From the NCBI GenBank assembly GCA_000499405.2, contig HG738139.1, positions 13,132,898 to 13,196,897 on the forward strand: a DNA stretch of 64,000 nt. Direction: 5' to 3'. Made by a program: the position numbers and the translations under genes. Positions 36,530 to 47,939 of this stretch are shown piece after piece (the stretch's first letter is position 1; every line of letters starts with the position of its first letter). The DNA is from Onchocerca volvulus. Taxonomy: Eukaryota > Nematoda > Chromadorea > Rhabditida > Onchocercidae. The notes under the pieces are model-generated. The model ran no database searches and was not told where the DNA came from. It worked only from the letters and a program-made list of their open reading frames with translations.

Positions 36530-39158
36530 TTAAAAATACAAATGGATGTGCAATAATAATGAAATGACAACAAGCAACGGAATATAATATGCTGCTACAA
36601 TCGGTGAATTTTTAGCGATAAATGAATCGGGCACGAAGACGCTCCTCTGATATTGGGTTAGCGAACCTAAAAAGAAATGTATTGAATTTCCTCGAAATAT
36701 TATTTACTGTATGATCGAAATGTTGGTTGTTGCGAATCTTTATCTATCTATCTACATTTTTCAGCTCAGTTTTTTCAAATTTATTAATAAGTCCAGGGAA
36801 CTAATCCGGAACTATTAAGACATAAATATTTAGTATTAACATAACTATATTTAATGAATTAATAAATGATTCCAAATGATTAGCATAAATGAAAGCAATC
36901 AATTTGGAACTGTGAAGATGAAATATTTGCATCTTCAATTTGGAACTGTGAAGATGCAAATATTTCAAGCGTAAGTACTATTTTCTGTTTAATATTTCGT
37001 TAAAAAGTAGTAGTACTATTATTTACTGTATGATCGAAATGTTGGTTGTTGCGAATCAACAGCAGCACCGATGTTTTTCCATATTTGTTCGGTGTTATTG
37101 GTGATCTGAATTTATTATATTTAATTAGTGATATGTTTGTTTTAGATGAGTGATAGAGAGAGAGAGAAAGATCGATAGAAAAATTCCTTAGTAAATCTTT
37201 TGCTAATTTGAAGATAACATGTTAAACAAAAAAAAAAAAAATGTGTTAAGCCATAATTTTGTTTTGATGGGGCAGTGATATTCAATATTGTTAAATTATA
37301 TTCAGTATTGTTAAATTCTTATTTAGACAATCCGAAATATGTAATCGGTGTTTTATCACTTCGATTATCAATCCGGAAAGTGTATGGAGAATGTAAAAAA
37401 TTTGTCTCACTTTCATTAGACAGATGGATTTTATTTATTATGTAGAAAATTTCATTCAGTCTTCTTATATTTTTTTAACATTTTTAACTGATGCTTTAAA
37501 TGAATTGTTGAAATCTTACAGGTAATCGCATTCGTAACATAGTAAAATGCACAAATGCTGCACTTCGATTCACTGCTGTTTTTCCTGTGGTATATTTGCA
37601 TTTAGGTTCCGGTATGATTTCCACGTATTTCAAACCTTCTGTTTCGTCGCGTGGTTTTTTCCGCAAAACTCCACTAGGATGGTACCAAACGCGAAAAAAC
37701 TTTTCTTGGCGCAATAATTTACTGCATGCTATCTACATAAATAATGAATATTATGAAATGTTAAATAATAAAAAATCAGTTATTCAGAAGAATATTCCAG
37801 ATTATTTTAAAATAAATTCTAATTTCTGATGTTCAAAATATGAATAAAAAATTTATTTATGAATCGAAGAGACAGACAAAATTCTCATTAGTACTATAAT
37901 AAAAATCAAATAATTTATGCTTGTAAAGAAACATGTAATTGACCAAAATGATGATGTTTTGATTGAGATGATCAGTAGGGAAAATATTATGCACTATGAG
38001 TTCGTCGTTTGAAGTTGACTCAGCGATAAGTTGAAAACTGAAAAGCGCTAATTCACGTTTATCCATCAAACATATTTATTTGTTTATTTCGCTGCATAAT
38101 GCTGTATGAGTTCGGATGATACTTGGAAAATAAAAATGTAAGTACACGTGATGTCACGTGTAATTACTTCCAGTTTCTCAATAAAAATAACTTACTTGCA
38201 ATCTGTGTTTACTTTTGCTACTTGTATTAGCATAAATTCGTTTCGTGCTGCTCCAATCATACGCAAAGTCTCATAATTATCTTCTCTTTGAAAATATGAT
38301 TCCCGACAAAAATGTCGATACTGCAATGAAAATTTTGTGTAATTGAAAGATTTCGCTGTGATAATATTGTTTCATAATGCATAAAAATTGATGTAAATTA
38401 AGAATGTCTAATCAAGGATGCCCAATTTGTTTCCAATTTTATTCATTTCCTTAATTTTCAATCTATAAATTCTTGAAAATTGCAAGAGCATATAACTTCA
38501 ATTATAATAAATGTCACGTTCTATAACCACAAGTTTGTCATAATGACTTATTTTAGACCTTAAAATTTCAAAAAAAAAAAAACTTCAAGTAACTTGAATA
38601 GATTACTCATTTAATAGAATCTTTAATTTTTATTATAGAAATATATATTCTTAATGGTTCAAAAGTACTTCAAAAAGATACCGAAATATTATGATATTTT
38701 TGCATTAAATTGATGATAACAATAAGAATTAAATACTAGTAATATTCAGTACAATTATTAATGTTTTCACTATATTTTCAAACCTCTTCGTCTTGAATCA
38801 AATCATGCGAAATCAATTGCTTTGTTCTTTGTATCATACAAATAATAGCACCGAAAAAGAGAGCTAGAAAATTTGTTCTATGAAAATTTTTTTTTTTTTT
38901 TTTTAATAAACGAAGAAAATTTTAAATTTTTGGAAAAACAATGAAAGTTTGACAAATTGAGCCTGGAATTCTAAGCGTTCATGTACAGGTTTTGAAAAAA
39001 GAAAGAAGAAAATGCTGATCGATGTATATTACAATTTAGTAGAATGCTTCTAGAAAATTCATCATCATATTTAACTAACTAAGAAATGCGTCAAATAATC
39101 ACTTTTAATTAATGATAAGTATTTTACAACTACTTGAATAACATTACTGACCATGCAT
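36530..39158 (-). CDS. Unrecognised small secreted protein with C-terminal membrane or GPI anchor
   Basis: Six minus-strand exons join in phase: 39158-39152 (only ATGCATG), 38863-38784, 38320-38196, 37721-37520, 37105-37027, 36666-36530, giving 209 residues. Residues 1-13 (MHALFFGAIICMI) form a short signal-like segment. The middle is hydrophilic with few cysteines (C34, C70, C112), a basic/aromatic block (RQEKFFRVWYHPSGVLRKK) and an NNT sequon at 141-143. Residues 184-209 are strongly hydrophobic (SPIVAAYYIPLLVVISLLLH and beyond) and end with almost no cytoplasmic tail, as in GPI-anchored precursors or tail-anchored proteins. I recognise no family. If the seven-base first exon is wrong, translation could start at the Met in MIQRTK, losing part of the signal segment. 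The donor of exon 5 lies inside a 41-bp block that is duplicated in the next intron. Confidence 0.65.
36698..36738. repeat. Perfect 41-bp copy of an exon-intron junction (copy in intron)
   Basis: The block is identical to 37017-37057, which holds the last 31 coding bases and the donor site of exon 5 of the anchored-protein gene. It lies in the following intron, 319 bp away in direct orientation, and so contains a second potential 5' splice site. Confidence 0.85.
36920..36966. repeat. 18-bp perfect inverted repeat within a short tandem repeat
   Basis: GAAATATTTGCATCTTCA (36920-36937) is the exact complement of TGAAGATGCAAATATTTC (36949-36966), with an 11-base loop. The same area repeats CAATTTGGAACTGTGAAGAT twice in direct orientation. 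It lies in an intron of the minus-strand gene. Confidence 0.7.
37017..37057. repeat. Perfect 41-bp copy of an exon-intron junction (functional copy)
   Basis: This copy spans the 3' end of exon 5 and its GTAAAT donor (minus strand). It starts TATTATTTACTG and ends TGCGAATC on the plus strand and is identical to 36698-36738. Confidence 0.85.
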
Positions 39159-41095
39159 GATGTTTGCAAAAATGAAAATAGTTTTGAAATCAAAAGAATG
39201 AGATTTTAAAAAGCATACAGTACAGTATGCCATTCGAAATTCAAATTTCGCGCATATTCCAAATTTTTTTTTTTCTTAGAATTTCCTTACTATTTTGATC
39301 CGTATTATAGAACAAAATTCATTTCCATATTTTCAAGTTAAAGGTTATCAATTTTATCTCCTTTTCCTGACAATAATTTTATGTTCCATATTTTTTTTTT
39401 TGATTTAATTTCTTTACTATTTAGTCATATATTATAGAAAATAATAAGAATAATAATTTATCACTCATATTATTTCTAATTTCGAAACATTTTTGATATT
39501 TCCATTTGCCGCATTGCACGGGCATTTTTTAAAGAAATCACTTTTGCTCAGATTTTTTGAAATTTCAAAAAAGTAAAAATATCCAGAAATAATATCTATA
39601 AAGAGATTCTGAACTTCTCCTGATATCTTAGTATCAATCACATCACAGATGATAGTCATCATCATCATCATCCAACAAATTGACTCGAAAAAAGCAGATT
39701 GAGTAGGCGCCACCTTATCTGATTGTCCATATCATCAAATAATTATCTTTTGTGTATTAAAAAACTTTTTTTTTTTCAAGAACTTGCAATCTGTTCCATA
39801 TGTTAAAAAGTATTTTGTATACGGTAATAAACTTTTGATAACAAGCGTTAATGGAATAGTAAAGAGGGCCACCGACTGTGATAATAAGTGTCGCATGGCG
39901 ATAAAACATATTTTAGGAGGAAGATTGGAGAAGAGGATATTTAGCAGCCCAAATATTATTTGTAACGGATGGATAAACAAATTGAAATATGAAATGATCT
40001 TTGTGGGCTTTTTTTTTTTTTCTTGCATTAAACTAATTTTTGATAAGACTAATGGAGCGGAATGAGAAGATGACATTGTTGTTGTCATCACTGATGAAAA
40101 CTTCAAGAATCCATTCCGCGAATTATCGATGAATGAGATAGAAATAATCAAACAATCTAATAAATGAAATAAAGCATGAATTCCTTTTTTCCTTTCATTA
40201 AATATTCCATTTTGATTTAATCTTTAGCTATTTTGTAATGGAAAAATTTCAAGAAATAATATAATATGAACAATGGTCATAGTTTTTGTGATAATTAGAG
40301 ATTTTATAAAAAGTGGTTTTGGAATGATTCATTCGATTTTTCATTCTTATTTAACAAAAACTTATTTACTTATCGTCAGAAAGTGTTAAAAGAAGTTTTC
40401 TCAAAAAGAAAACCTTTGCCTCTGTTTTTCAAATTTTTCACTTGAAATTCATTTTTTTAAAGAAGTTTTTTAAAAAGCTTTCTTGGAATATTTTTCACTT
40501 GAAATTCATTTTTTTTTCATTTTAGGAGAAAGAAATTTTAGAACTAAGTTTTTTTTTTTTTTTTAAATTATCTGTTTCTTCTCTTTTTTTTTACGGGAAA
40601 TAATAGTCACTGTTATTCTTGTTTTTGATCTATATTTCTCTTAAGACGAAGAAATTTTACAAATGTAGTCCATATTCTGGAAAAGAATTTGCGAGATTCT
40701 TTCGTTCTTCAAATATTTCATCCTAATTTAATCTTTAACTATTTTCAAACTTACTAACTAATGCTGCATTTAGAATGAAGTGAAAAAACGTCCAGAAAAC
40801 TTTGGAATGTAAAAAACTTGAAAAAAAGAATAAATTAAATTAAAATGATAAAAATTCAAGAAAAAAAACCTGAATAAAAGTGAGGTTAAGAAGAGAAAAA
40901 AAGAAAACTTGCTAAGAAGGGATAGTAGTACTTTTGTTTGCTAATTAATTCGCTTTTAAAGTAATAGAATACTGTCGCTGATTAGCTCAATATCACTTTT
41001 ATCATTTGAAATAGCAAAAGAGGATTGAATGTAAAAGTTTCTGTCGGCATTAAGTTGTCAATCGATCATTCACAAACAGTTGCGCATCTTTCTTT

Positions 41096-41152
<57 letters not shown>

Positions 41153-42634
41153 AAACATTTTTATGCCTCTAAAAAACGAATTCCGTTATTTGTTATAATC
41201 ACCATATCATATTCATTTATCTTTGTTATATTATCTGATTATAATCACTATATCACTTTTTTCTAATTTTTAAAAAAAGTTCATAAGTTCTTCATATTTT
41301 TTAACATGTTATGATTGAATATGAATAAATAGTAGTAAAAATTGAAAAAACTTAAGAACTTATCTTTGAAAGAATAAAGGCTGTGAAACAGGTTTCATTA
41401 GAAGAAAGACAATTTTAATTTCATTCTTTAGAAATGTATCATAAACATTTCGTTCTTGATCATCAAATTTAAAATAAAAAATGAAATTCAAATTCTGAGA
41501 TAGGTGATTATTTAATTAAACAACAAAAAAGTTGCCGTATGTTCATACTATGTTCATTATGTTCACTTAATGATTTTTTAAAAAATGATATCTGATGATG
41601 GGAATTGGCATAAAATCCATTTCTAAACTTCATATGAGATAAAAGTTGTTTCGTTGAATTAGAAAAGAGAGAGAAATTGAGTATTTAGATTGGAAAAAAT
41701 TATAGAAAAAAAAAAGCAAAAAAAAAAACAAAAATCTGAAAAGTTCAAAAAATTTATATAATTATTTGAATTTAAATTATTAATAGCTAATATAACAATT
41801 ATTTAGTTTTTTATTTGCTTTTAATAAATTTCACTTATTTCTTTTTTTTTTATCGCATCTCTTTTGGATCTTTATTATTTGAAATTATGATTAAAATTAA
41901 AATTATCAACAAAACTCATCTGCTACTTTTTGTTTATTTGTTCTTTAATGAGCAGATACCTACCGTATGCCAAAATTTGTCACTTCGTTTGCACCATTCA
42001 TATTACTACGAAGAGGTGGAGTTCTATCGTAAAACTGCTAACATGTGCAACATATGACAACTTCAGATTCTTTTGACAACGTTGCAAGTCTTCTTTGATT
42101 GGTGCTTATTTTCTCCGTTTCAAGTTTATTTATTTTAGATTGCAAATTTAGTTCAAAGATCATCAATCAGGCAAAAATAAAATACGAAATGATAAATTCA
42201 ATGTATCGTCTTATGATCTATTTAAATGTGTTTAATTTTTTTGCTAACTTTTCCAATTTTTTTTTTTTTTTTTTAAGATTTAGAATCGGAAGAGAGAGAG
42301 AGAGCTGAAGAGAACAAATTTGCAGGATCGAAATCTCGGAAAAATATACATCATTGTCATTACTTCATTGAATTTTCAAATGGAGAATGTGATCAAAAAT
42401 TTTAATTCTACTTTGAAAAAAAAAAAAATGCGATTGTGATATTTTATATCATGTATTACAAGTCATTTTTACCGTAACTTATCAATAATATACTTTTAAT
42501 AACGGATTGTTTTACCGTAACTTATCAACACTATATATTAATTATGTCCAGGAATGATATTCTGCTACGGTAGTTTATCAAAGATTTGATAATTGGCGAT
42601 GTTTTATGTTAGAGACATAAAATTTCAATTTCAG
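39159..42634. other. Intergenic, no convincing gene
   Basis: Overlapping opposite-strand frames at 39735-40151 (minus) and 39784-40065 (plus) are both low complexity and cannot both be real. A plus-strand frame at about 41957-42055 (VEFYRKTANMCNI) and another at about 42278-42404 (ESEERERAEENKF) could be upstream exons of the T-box gene, but their splice sites are weak and the joins are not unique. A 23-base T tract abuts a 35-base A tract at 41093-41150. Confidence 0.45.
41093..41150. repeat. Poly(T)23-poly(A)35 palindromic tract
   Basis: An uninterrupted T run (41093-41115) is followed directly by an uninterrupted A run (41116-41150). It can fold into a perfect hairpin and is prone to assembly error and instability. 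Confidence 0.85.
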
Positions 42635-42669
42635 GGCTGAAGAAAAATTTTTTTGAATATGACAGGGTG

Positions 42670-45172
42670 ATGAGTGAAATTTTTGTACAACAGAGAAAAG
42701 AATTACCTATGACATACGAGAAAATTCGAATTAATATCACACATCGGAAATTATGGGAAGAATTTCATCGTAACAATAATGAAATGATTCTAACAAGTAA
42801 AGGCAGGTAAATGAATGTTTTTTTGTTGAAAAATCTGGGAAATAAATCAAATCTGAAAAGATATATGAAATTGAACACCTAAATTTGTTTTTTGATGGAA
42901 TTTTTGGTGAGAATAATCGCTTTTGAGTTATTCATGAATCGAAATCAAACTACAAGTTTTAATGAGGTAAAAAATATTATCCATGCTTATTTTTCTTCTC
43001 TAGATGTATCTATCCGCGAATTGGATTTTCTGTTGATGGTTTAGAATCGAAAACAATGTATCTCATGTGTCTTAAGATATGTCGATCTGATCGCGGCAGG
43101 TTAATTATTATTTAAATAGTCAGTAGAAATAAATAGATTAATGATTAATTACAACTAGAAATGTTATTGACAAAAATTTAATTAGCATTTTTTTTTTTGA
43201 ACTTTCAAAAAAAATTTTTTTCTTCACAAAATACTCGCAGAAAAGTTTTTTTTTTTTTGCAATAAGTTGATTAATTAGTTCATTAATTAAGATACAAGTA
43301 TACAGCCGGTGAATGGCATATGACTGCTACGGGAGAACCTGAAGGTGAAGCAAAATATATTTATCCAGATAATGGATCAACACAACTTGGACAATATTGG
43401 ATGAATAATGGTATTCGTTTTGGTAAACTTAAAATTACGAATAGTACCAAGGATTGCTCTTCAAATGTTCGTTTAATTTGTTACTATTGCTATTTTCTTC
43501 GTTAACAAACATTTATTTTAAAGTATATAGCTCACATTTACAGCTTATTTTTCCATCAAACAGAACAGATGGATGAAGAAAATAGATATATATTTGATCA
43601 ATGAAAAATTTTTTCCTAAAATTTCTATCAATTACATCTATAAATCAATATTTAGGACATTTGTGCAAACACTTACCTGTAAAGCGATAAATATTTTGAT
43701 CACCAAATTATTACGTTTATCTGAAATCCTTCCCATCTTATTCTTGTCACTTCTCAAATAAATCCATCAAAATGAGCAATTTGAACAGATATATATGTTG
43801 TAAAATTGTTTGTTAAATGACATATAATGGATAGATTTATGTATTTATATCTTCATGAGCATTAAAGTTGCTGATAAAAATCAACAATGGAGCCTTATTA
43901 GTGATCTTAACAAAGATATAACTAAGTGAGCATGTCTGATTGATAGAAATCTTTGTTTTTCACCTCATCTAACTCACTTTTTTCTCTTTTAATAAGTTCA
44001 ACTTTCGGGAAATATCATTGGATATTTACCTGACATTTACCTTGTCTACTATCTTTTACTTCTTGGACATTATTTTGCAGCAATTTAATTTTAAATACTA
44101 AGTTCGTGTTCCAAAAATTTCATGTTGAAATTAGCACTTCTTTCACTGCTACAAATATATCGATTACTTAAATTATTTCTTAGATGAAATGAAGACAAGG
44201 TCACGTAATACACGTATGTTGACGCATATTTTTTCAGGTACTTCTTACTTCAATGCACAAATATCGTCCTATTTTGTTTATATATAAAGTTTATGCAACA
44301 CCAGCGTTATGTCTCGATGGTTCCACAATATTAACCAATCAATATCAACTAATAAAAAGCTTTACCGATCAAATTATGGAATTTATAGCCGTTACAGCAT
44401 ATCAAAATCAACGAATCATAGAAATGAAGAAGATACATAATAGTTATGCTCGTGGACAACGTGGTGGTACGAGTAAAGGTGGTAATAATTCAACTACCGG
44501 TAAGTTTAATTTTAATCTTTCAACAATTTCAGAATATCCAAGAATAATTTTGTTTCATATCAATTAAATGATATATCATTTAACCATATAAAGATTAGAA
44601 TATTCACTACTAACAAAACGTCTGAAAAATAGATTTGAGATAAAGTTGTAGTAGTTCCTAAAATCTGATAAATCAAGATTTCTTAGAATTATTTGATTAC
44701 AGAGTCCAGTGATGCTACTGTATCGTTGACAGAAGAACACTCGTTGAATTTATCCATCAGTCCCTTGAATAGGTATAAACCATACTGGAATAATAGATCA
44801 CATTATTTTCCAAATCAAAGTAATATTTCACATTCAATTCATCTTCTATCATCTAATTGTCATCCTTCAACGACTTCTCACATTCCATCGTGTTCATCAG
44901 ATTCCAACAATTCGGGCTATGCTTTATCTGTCAATCATCAAAATTCTTCTGCTAATTCTGATTTATCAATTAATAATTCCAATAGTTCAGGAAACACTCT
45001 TCCTACAGCTCTTCTTCGGAAATCATCACCAACAATAGAAAATTGCAATTTCTTAAATTCTTCAAATTTTCCCACAATGAATTTGCCTAATATGTGGAAT
45101 TATAGCACTTTGTGGCATCATTTTTCAGTACCATATCAATCATTTGTAACACATAATCCTCCTTATATTTAA
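42670..45172 (+). CDS. Divergent T-box transcription factor
   Basis: Five exons, 42670-42806, 43004-43099, 43292-43466, 44238-44499 and 44703-45172, give 379 residues. The T-box DNA-binding domain fills the N-terminal half: KLWEEFHRNNNEMILTSKGR, then YPRIGFSVDGL, YKYTAGEWHM, QYWMNNGIRFGKLKITN, LLTSMHKYRP, and EFIAVTAYQN with YARGQR. These match the canonical order LW..FH...NEM, GL, W..., WM...FxKLKLTN, SMHKY, FIAVTAYQN. The C-terminal half is Ser/Asn/His-rich, low-complexity, with no recognised repressor motif. T-box proteins bind TCACAC-like sites and control cell fate. The canonical Arg-Met-Phe-Pro is here RCIYP, and an additional Val-Tyr-Ala loop follows SMHKY, so it is a fast-evolving member; I cannot name an ortholog. 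The frame stays open upstream of the ATG to the acceptor at 42634, so an additional 5' exon is possible. Confidence 0.92.
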
Positions 45173-45370
45173 ATATTTCCCAAAAATCCACCAGTTTTTG
45201 ATACATGAAATTTGATACTGAATGAAGATTCTCAGGAAAAATTTCCAAATTAAATCATTCATTCTTTATTATGCTAAATTTACGGGCTAATTGTTGTTAT
45301 AATAATTGTATTTGATTGGTCACAATTAATCAATTATGAATTGTAATCTGTCTGTTAAATAGAATACTGT

Positions 45371-45376
45371 AATAAA
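45371..45376 (+). terminator. Candidate polyadenylation signal of the T-box gene
   Basis: AATAAA lies about 200 bases after the T-box stop codon at 45172. Confidence 0.45.
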
Positions 45377-45595
45377 TATAGAATTTTGATCGTTACTGGA
45401 TGAAAAAAGCAAAAATTATATAATCATATGTTAAATTTTTCCTCTCTCCCTCTCATTCTTTCTCGCATTTATAGAATCCAATATATTGGTACTTCATGAT
45501 ATAAAAGTTGAAATATTAGAAATATTGGAATATACATATTTTAAATGAAATATTATTGCAATACAACATTACTAATTGGATCGGCTAGGCTTCGT

Positions 45596-45650
45596 TTTCG
45601 GATTAGCTGGACCGGCCAAACTAAACGTGGCCGGTCCAGCTAATCCGAAA
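45596..45650. repeat. Perfect 23-bp GC-rich hairpin
   Basis: The arm 45596-45618 (TTTCGGATTAGCTGGACCGG plus CCA) is the exact reverse complement of 45628-45650, with a nine-base loop AACTAAACG. It is far more GC-rich than its surroundings and lies about 420 bp after the T-box stop. It does not resemble a tRNA or a known worm ncRNA that I can name. Confidence 0.85.
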
Positions 45651-45913
45651 GTTCTGGAACGAACACTTATTACTAATGCAACGTTGTGTCAAAATTTCAA
45701 ATCAGTCGGCGAAAAAACTTGAAGCCGACGAACATTCACATTTTTATTTGTATAGATTTATAAGAAAATACAAATATTTCTGTCGAATGACGAATCTTTT
45801 AGTTTATAATGGTTGATGATTTAGTACTGTAATCATAAATAATGCAAAGTTGAAATTCCAGAGATTTCTTGGACAATTCTGAATAATTGACGTATTAGAC
45901 ATTACAGCAATTA

Positions 45914-45914
<1 letters not shown>

Positions 45915-45944
<30 letters not shown>
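45915..45944. repeat. GA microsatellite
   Basis: An uninterrupted (GA)n tract with one additional A near its start. A shorter related tract (AGAGAGAGAGAG) lies at about 42292-42304 upstream of the T-box gene. Confidence 0.85.
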
Positions 45945-47939
45945 TTAAGCCAGAATGATGTAACCCAATAACTGTAACACATTTATCGGCATCTTCAAAA
46001 TGACTTTTCATTGAAGAAAGAGAGAGAGGAAAAGGAAGAAAAAAATCACTGAACCGTACCTTTTTGCTTATTTTTTTATCACAAAAAGCACAATGAACTG
46101 ATAAGAACGAAATTCTCCAAGTAATCAGTGTTAATTATTATATGATCAAAAATCTTTAGTTCATTTCACATTAATATTATCTGATCACGTAGCGGAAGAT
46201 AAAAGTTTTCACACATGCACCAATTAGTAGTAAACTTGATAGAATGTTCATCACTGTTTAAATCGGCTAATAACTTCAATAAAATTAACCATTTCTCATC
46301 CAGAAATTCCGCAGACGGAAAATCATTAGTTCTATTTCAACTTTTATGATGATATTATAACGAAGTTTTAATTCTTCTGAACTTTAACTCTTTTATTTCT
46401 TCAATTAATTCATTTACTATCTAATGCTGAGTATACCAAAGGTTGACAGTACAATAAAATTATTCCATTTTCGTCAAGACAAATAACAACAAATTGCATT
46501 TATGCAGTGAGTCGTCATAGATCAAAAAAAAAAAAAAAAAAAGGAACTACCGAAAAGGGAAGAAAATAGGAGTTCGGTGATCTGGCGAAGAGCTTAATTC
46601 TATAATGCTTTAATCGACTACCCAAAATTGTTACTTCTGATCTGATACTTTTATCATACCGCTTCGCGCAACTGCTCCTTTTAACCCCTAAGTTTAAGTT
46701 ACCACAGTCATAAGTAATATGAAAATTAAGTTTTACAATGACCAAAGTGAGACCGATATTCACACCAGATACGACCTATTATTTAATCAGCTCTCGAATT
46801 TTAGTCAATATTCTATCTTTTTTTTGCTGCAAATCAAATCAAATTGTTACTATCAATATAGGGAATTTTTACAATTCTTTAATTGATTACTAGAGTTGCA
46901 TTAATATTCTCAACTGACCTTTAACTTCTACTTCTATATCCTATTACTGTAAACCATTTCAAACATATTTACAGCTACAGTTAATTCACTATTGATAAAA
47001 TTTGCTAAAAATATATAAAACAGAAAAAGTTAAGGAGTTTGCAACCTGATTTGACATAGCTTATTTTACTTTTAACTGTAGCGGTAGGAATTCCATTATT
47101 CTTATATTTTTTTCATAAATAAATCAGAAATTTTAGTAATAAAGATATTAAATGCTCACATTTTTGACTATTACTCAAAGTTTCAAATTTAAACATCTCA
47201 TGTTTTCCAGACAAATAAAATTCTGTTCAGATTAATTGATAGGAGATCCGTTGATAACAAATGCTCAAATAAATAAACTAAAAGGCCAATGATGTTAGCA
47301 GCACTAAGAACATACTAGAAACATACCAACGATTTTTTTTTTTAAATATTTTATATCATCGGTTCATTTTTTATATTTTATATCATCTCACAAAGCAAAA
47401 AACTTTGTCACTAGGCACAGCTTTGATCTCATTCTGACATTGTAAAATGAGTTGAAAGCACTACTAAAATTAGAAAAAAGAAATTTTTTACGCAAATTTA
47501 AATAAAAAAAAATTACTATTATTACATACCACAGCTAAAGATATAAAAATATAATTTCATATCAACAAATCAATATTTGATACTCTAATCTATGAGGAAA
47601 CAATGAGATCACAAATTCAATAGTTAAGCAGAAGGAAGAGCATATTGACAGAGCTACAAAAAAAGTGAAAATAATGGACGTAAAAACGACCATCAGAGCA
47701 ATCACCTGATTTGAAAACCACTAACTTGCTTGAATCTAAATAAAATCCGTGAATTTCAATAACTTTGACAATTAGGATATAATAGAAGAGGAGCAGCTCC
47801 AATTAGAATTGTCGTGATTGTTACTTTTGAAATTTACGGATATGGTGACAAAATATTCTACCAACAAATAAATACCTCTGCAAATATTTCTATTTAAGTT
47901 AGATATGTTTTCCAACTTTTTTTTAAAATTACGATTTTA
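45945..47939. other. Intergenic between convergent T-box and SNF8 genes; no gene seen
   Basis: AT-rich sequence in which two minus-strand frames (46515-46763 and 47617-47802) lack domains and splice partners. The 3' untranslated regions of the two convergent genes should occupy the ends. Confidence 0.55.

Noticed and set aside
39735..40151. 138-codon minus-strand frame and overlapping 93-codon plus-strand frame
   Set aside because: They overlap each other, include homopolymer-encoded Lys/Phe runs, and no splice partners or motifs are visible.
41957..42055. VEFYRKTANMCNI frame as a Wnt-like C-terminus
   Set aside because: It lacks the cysteine pattern of Wnt proteins and the similarity is only a few residues.
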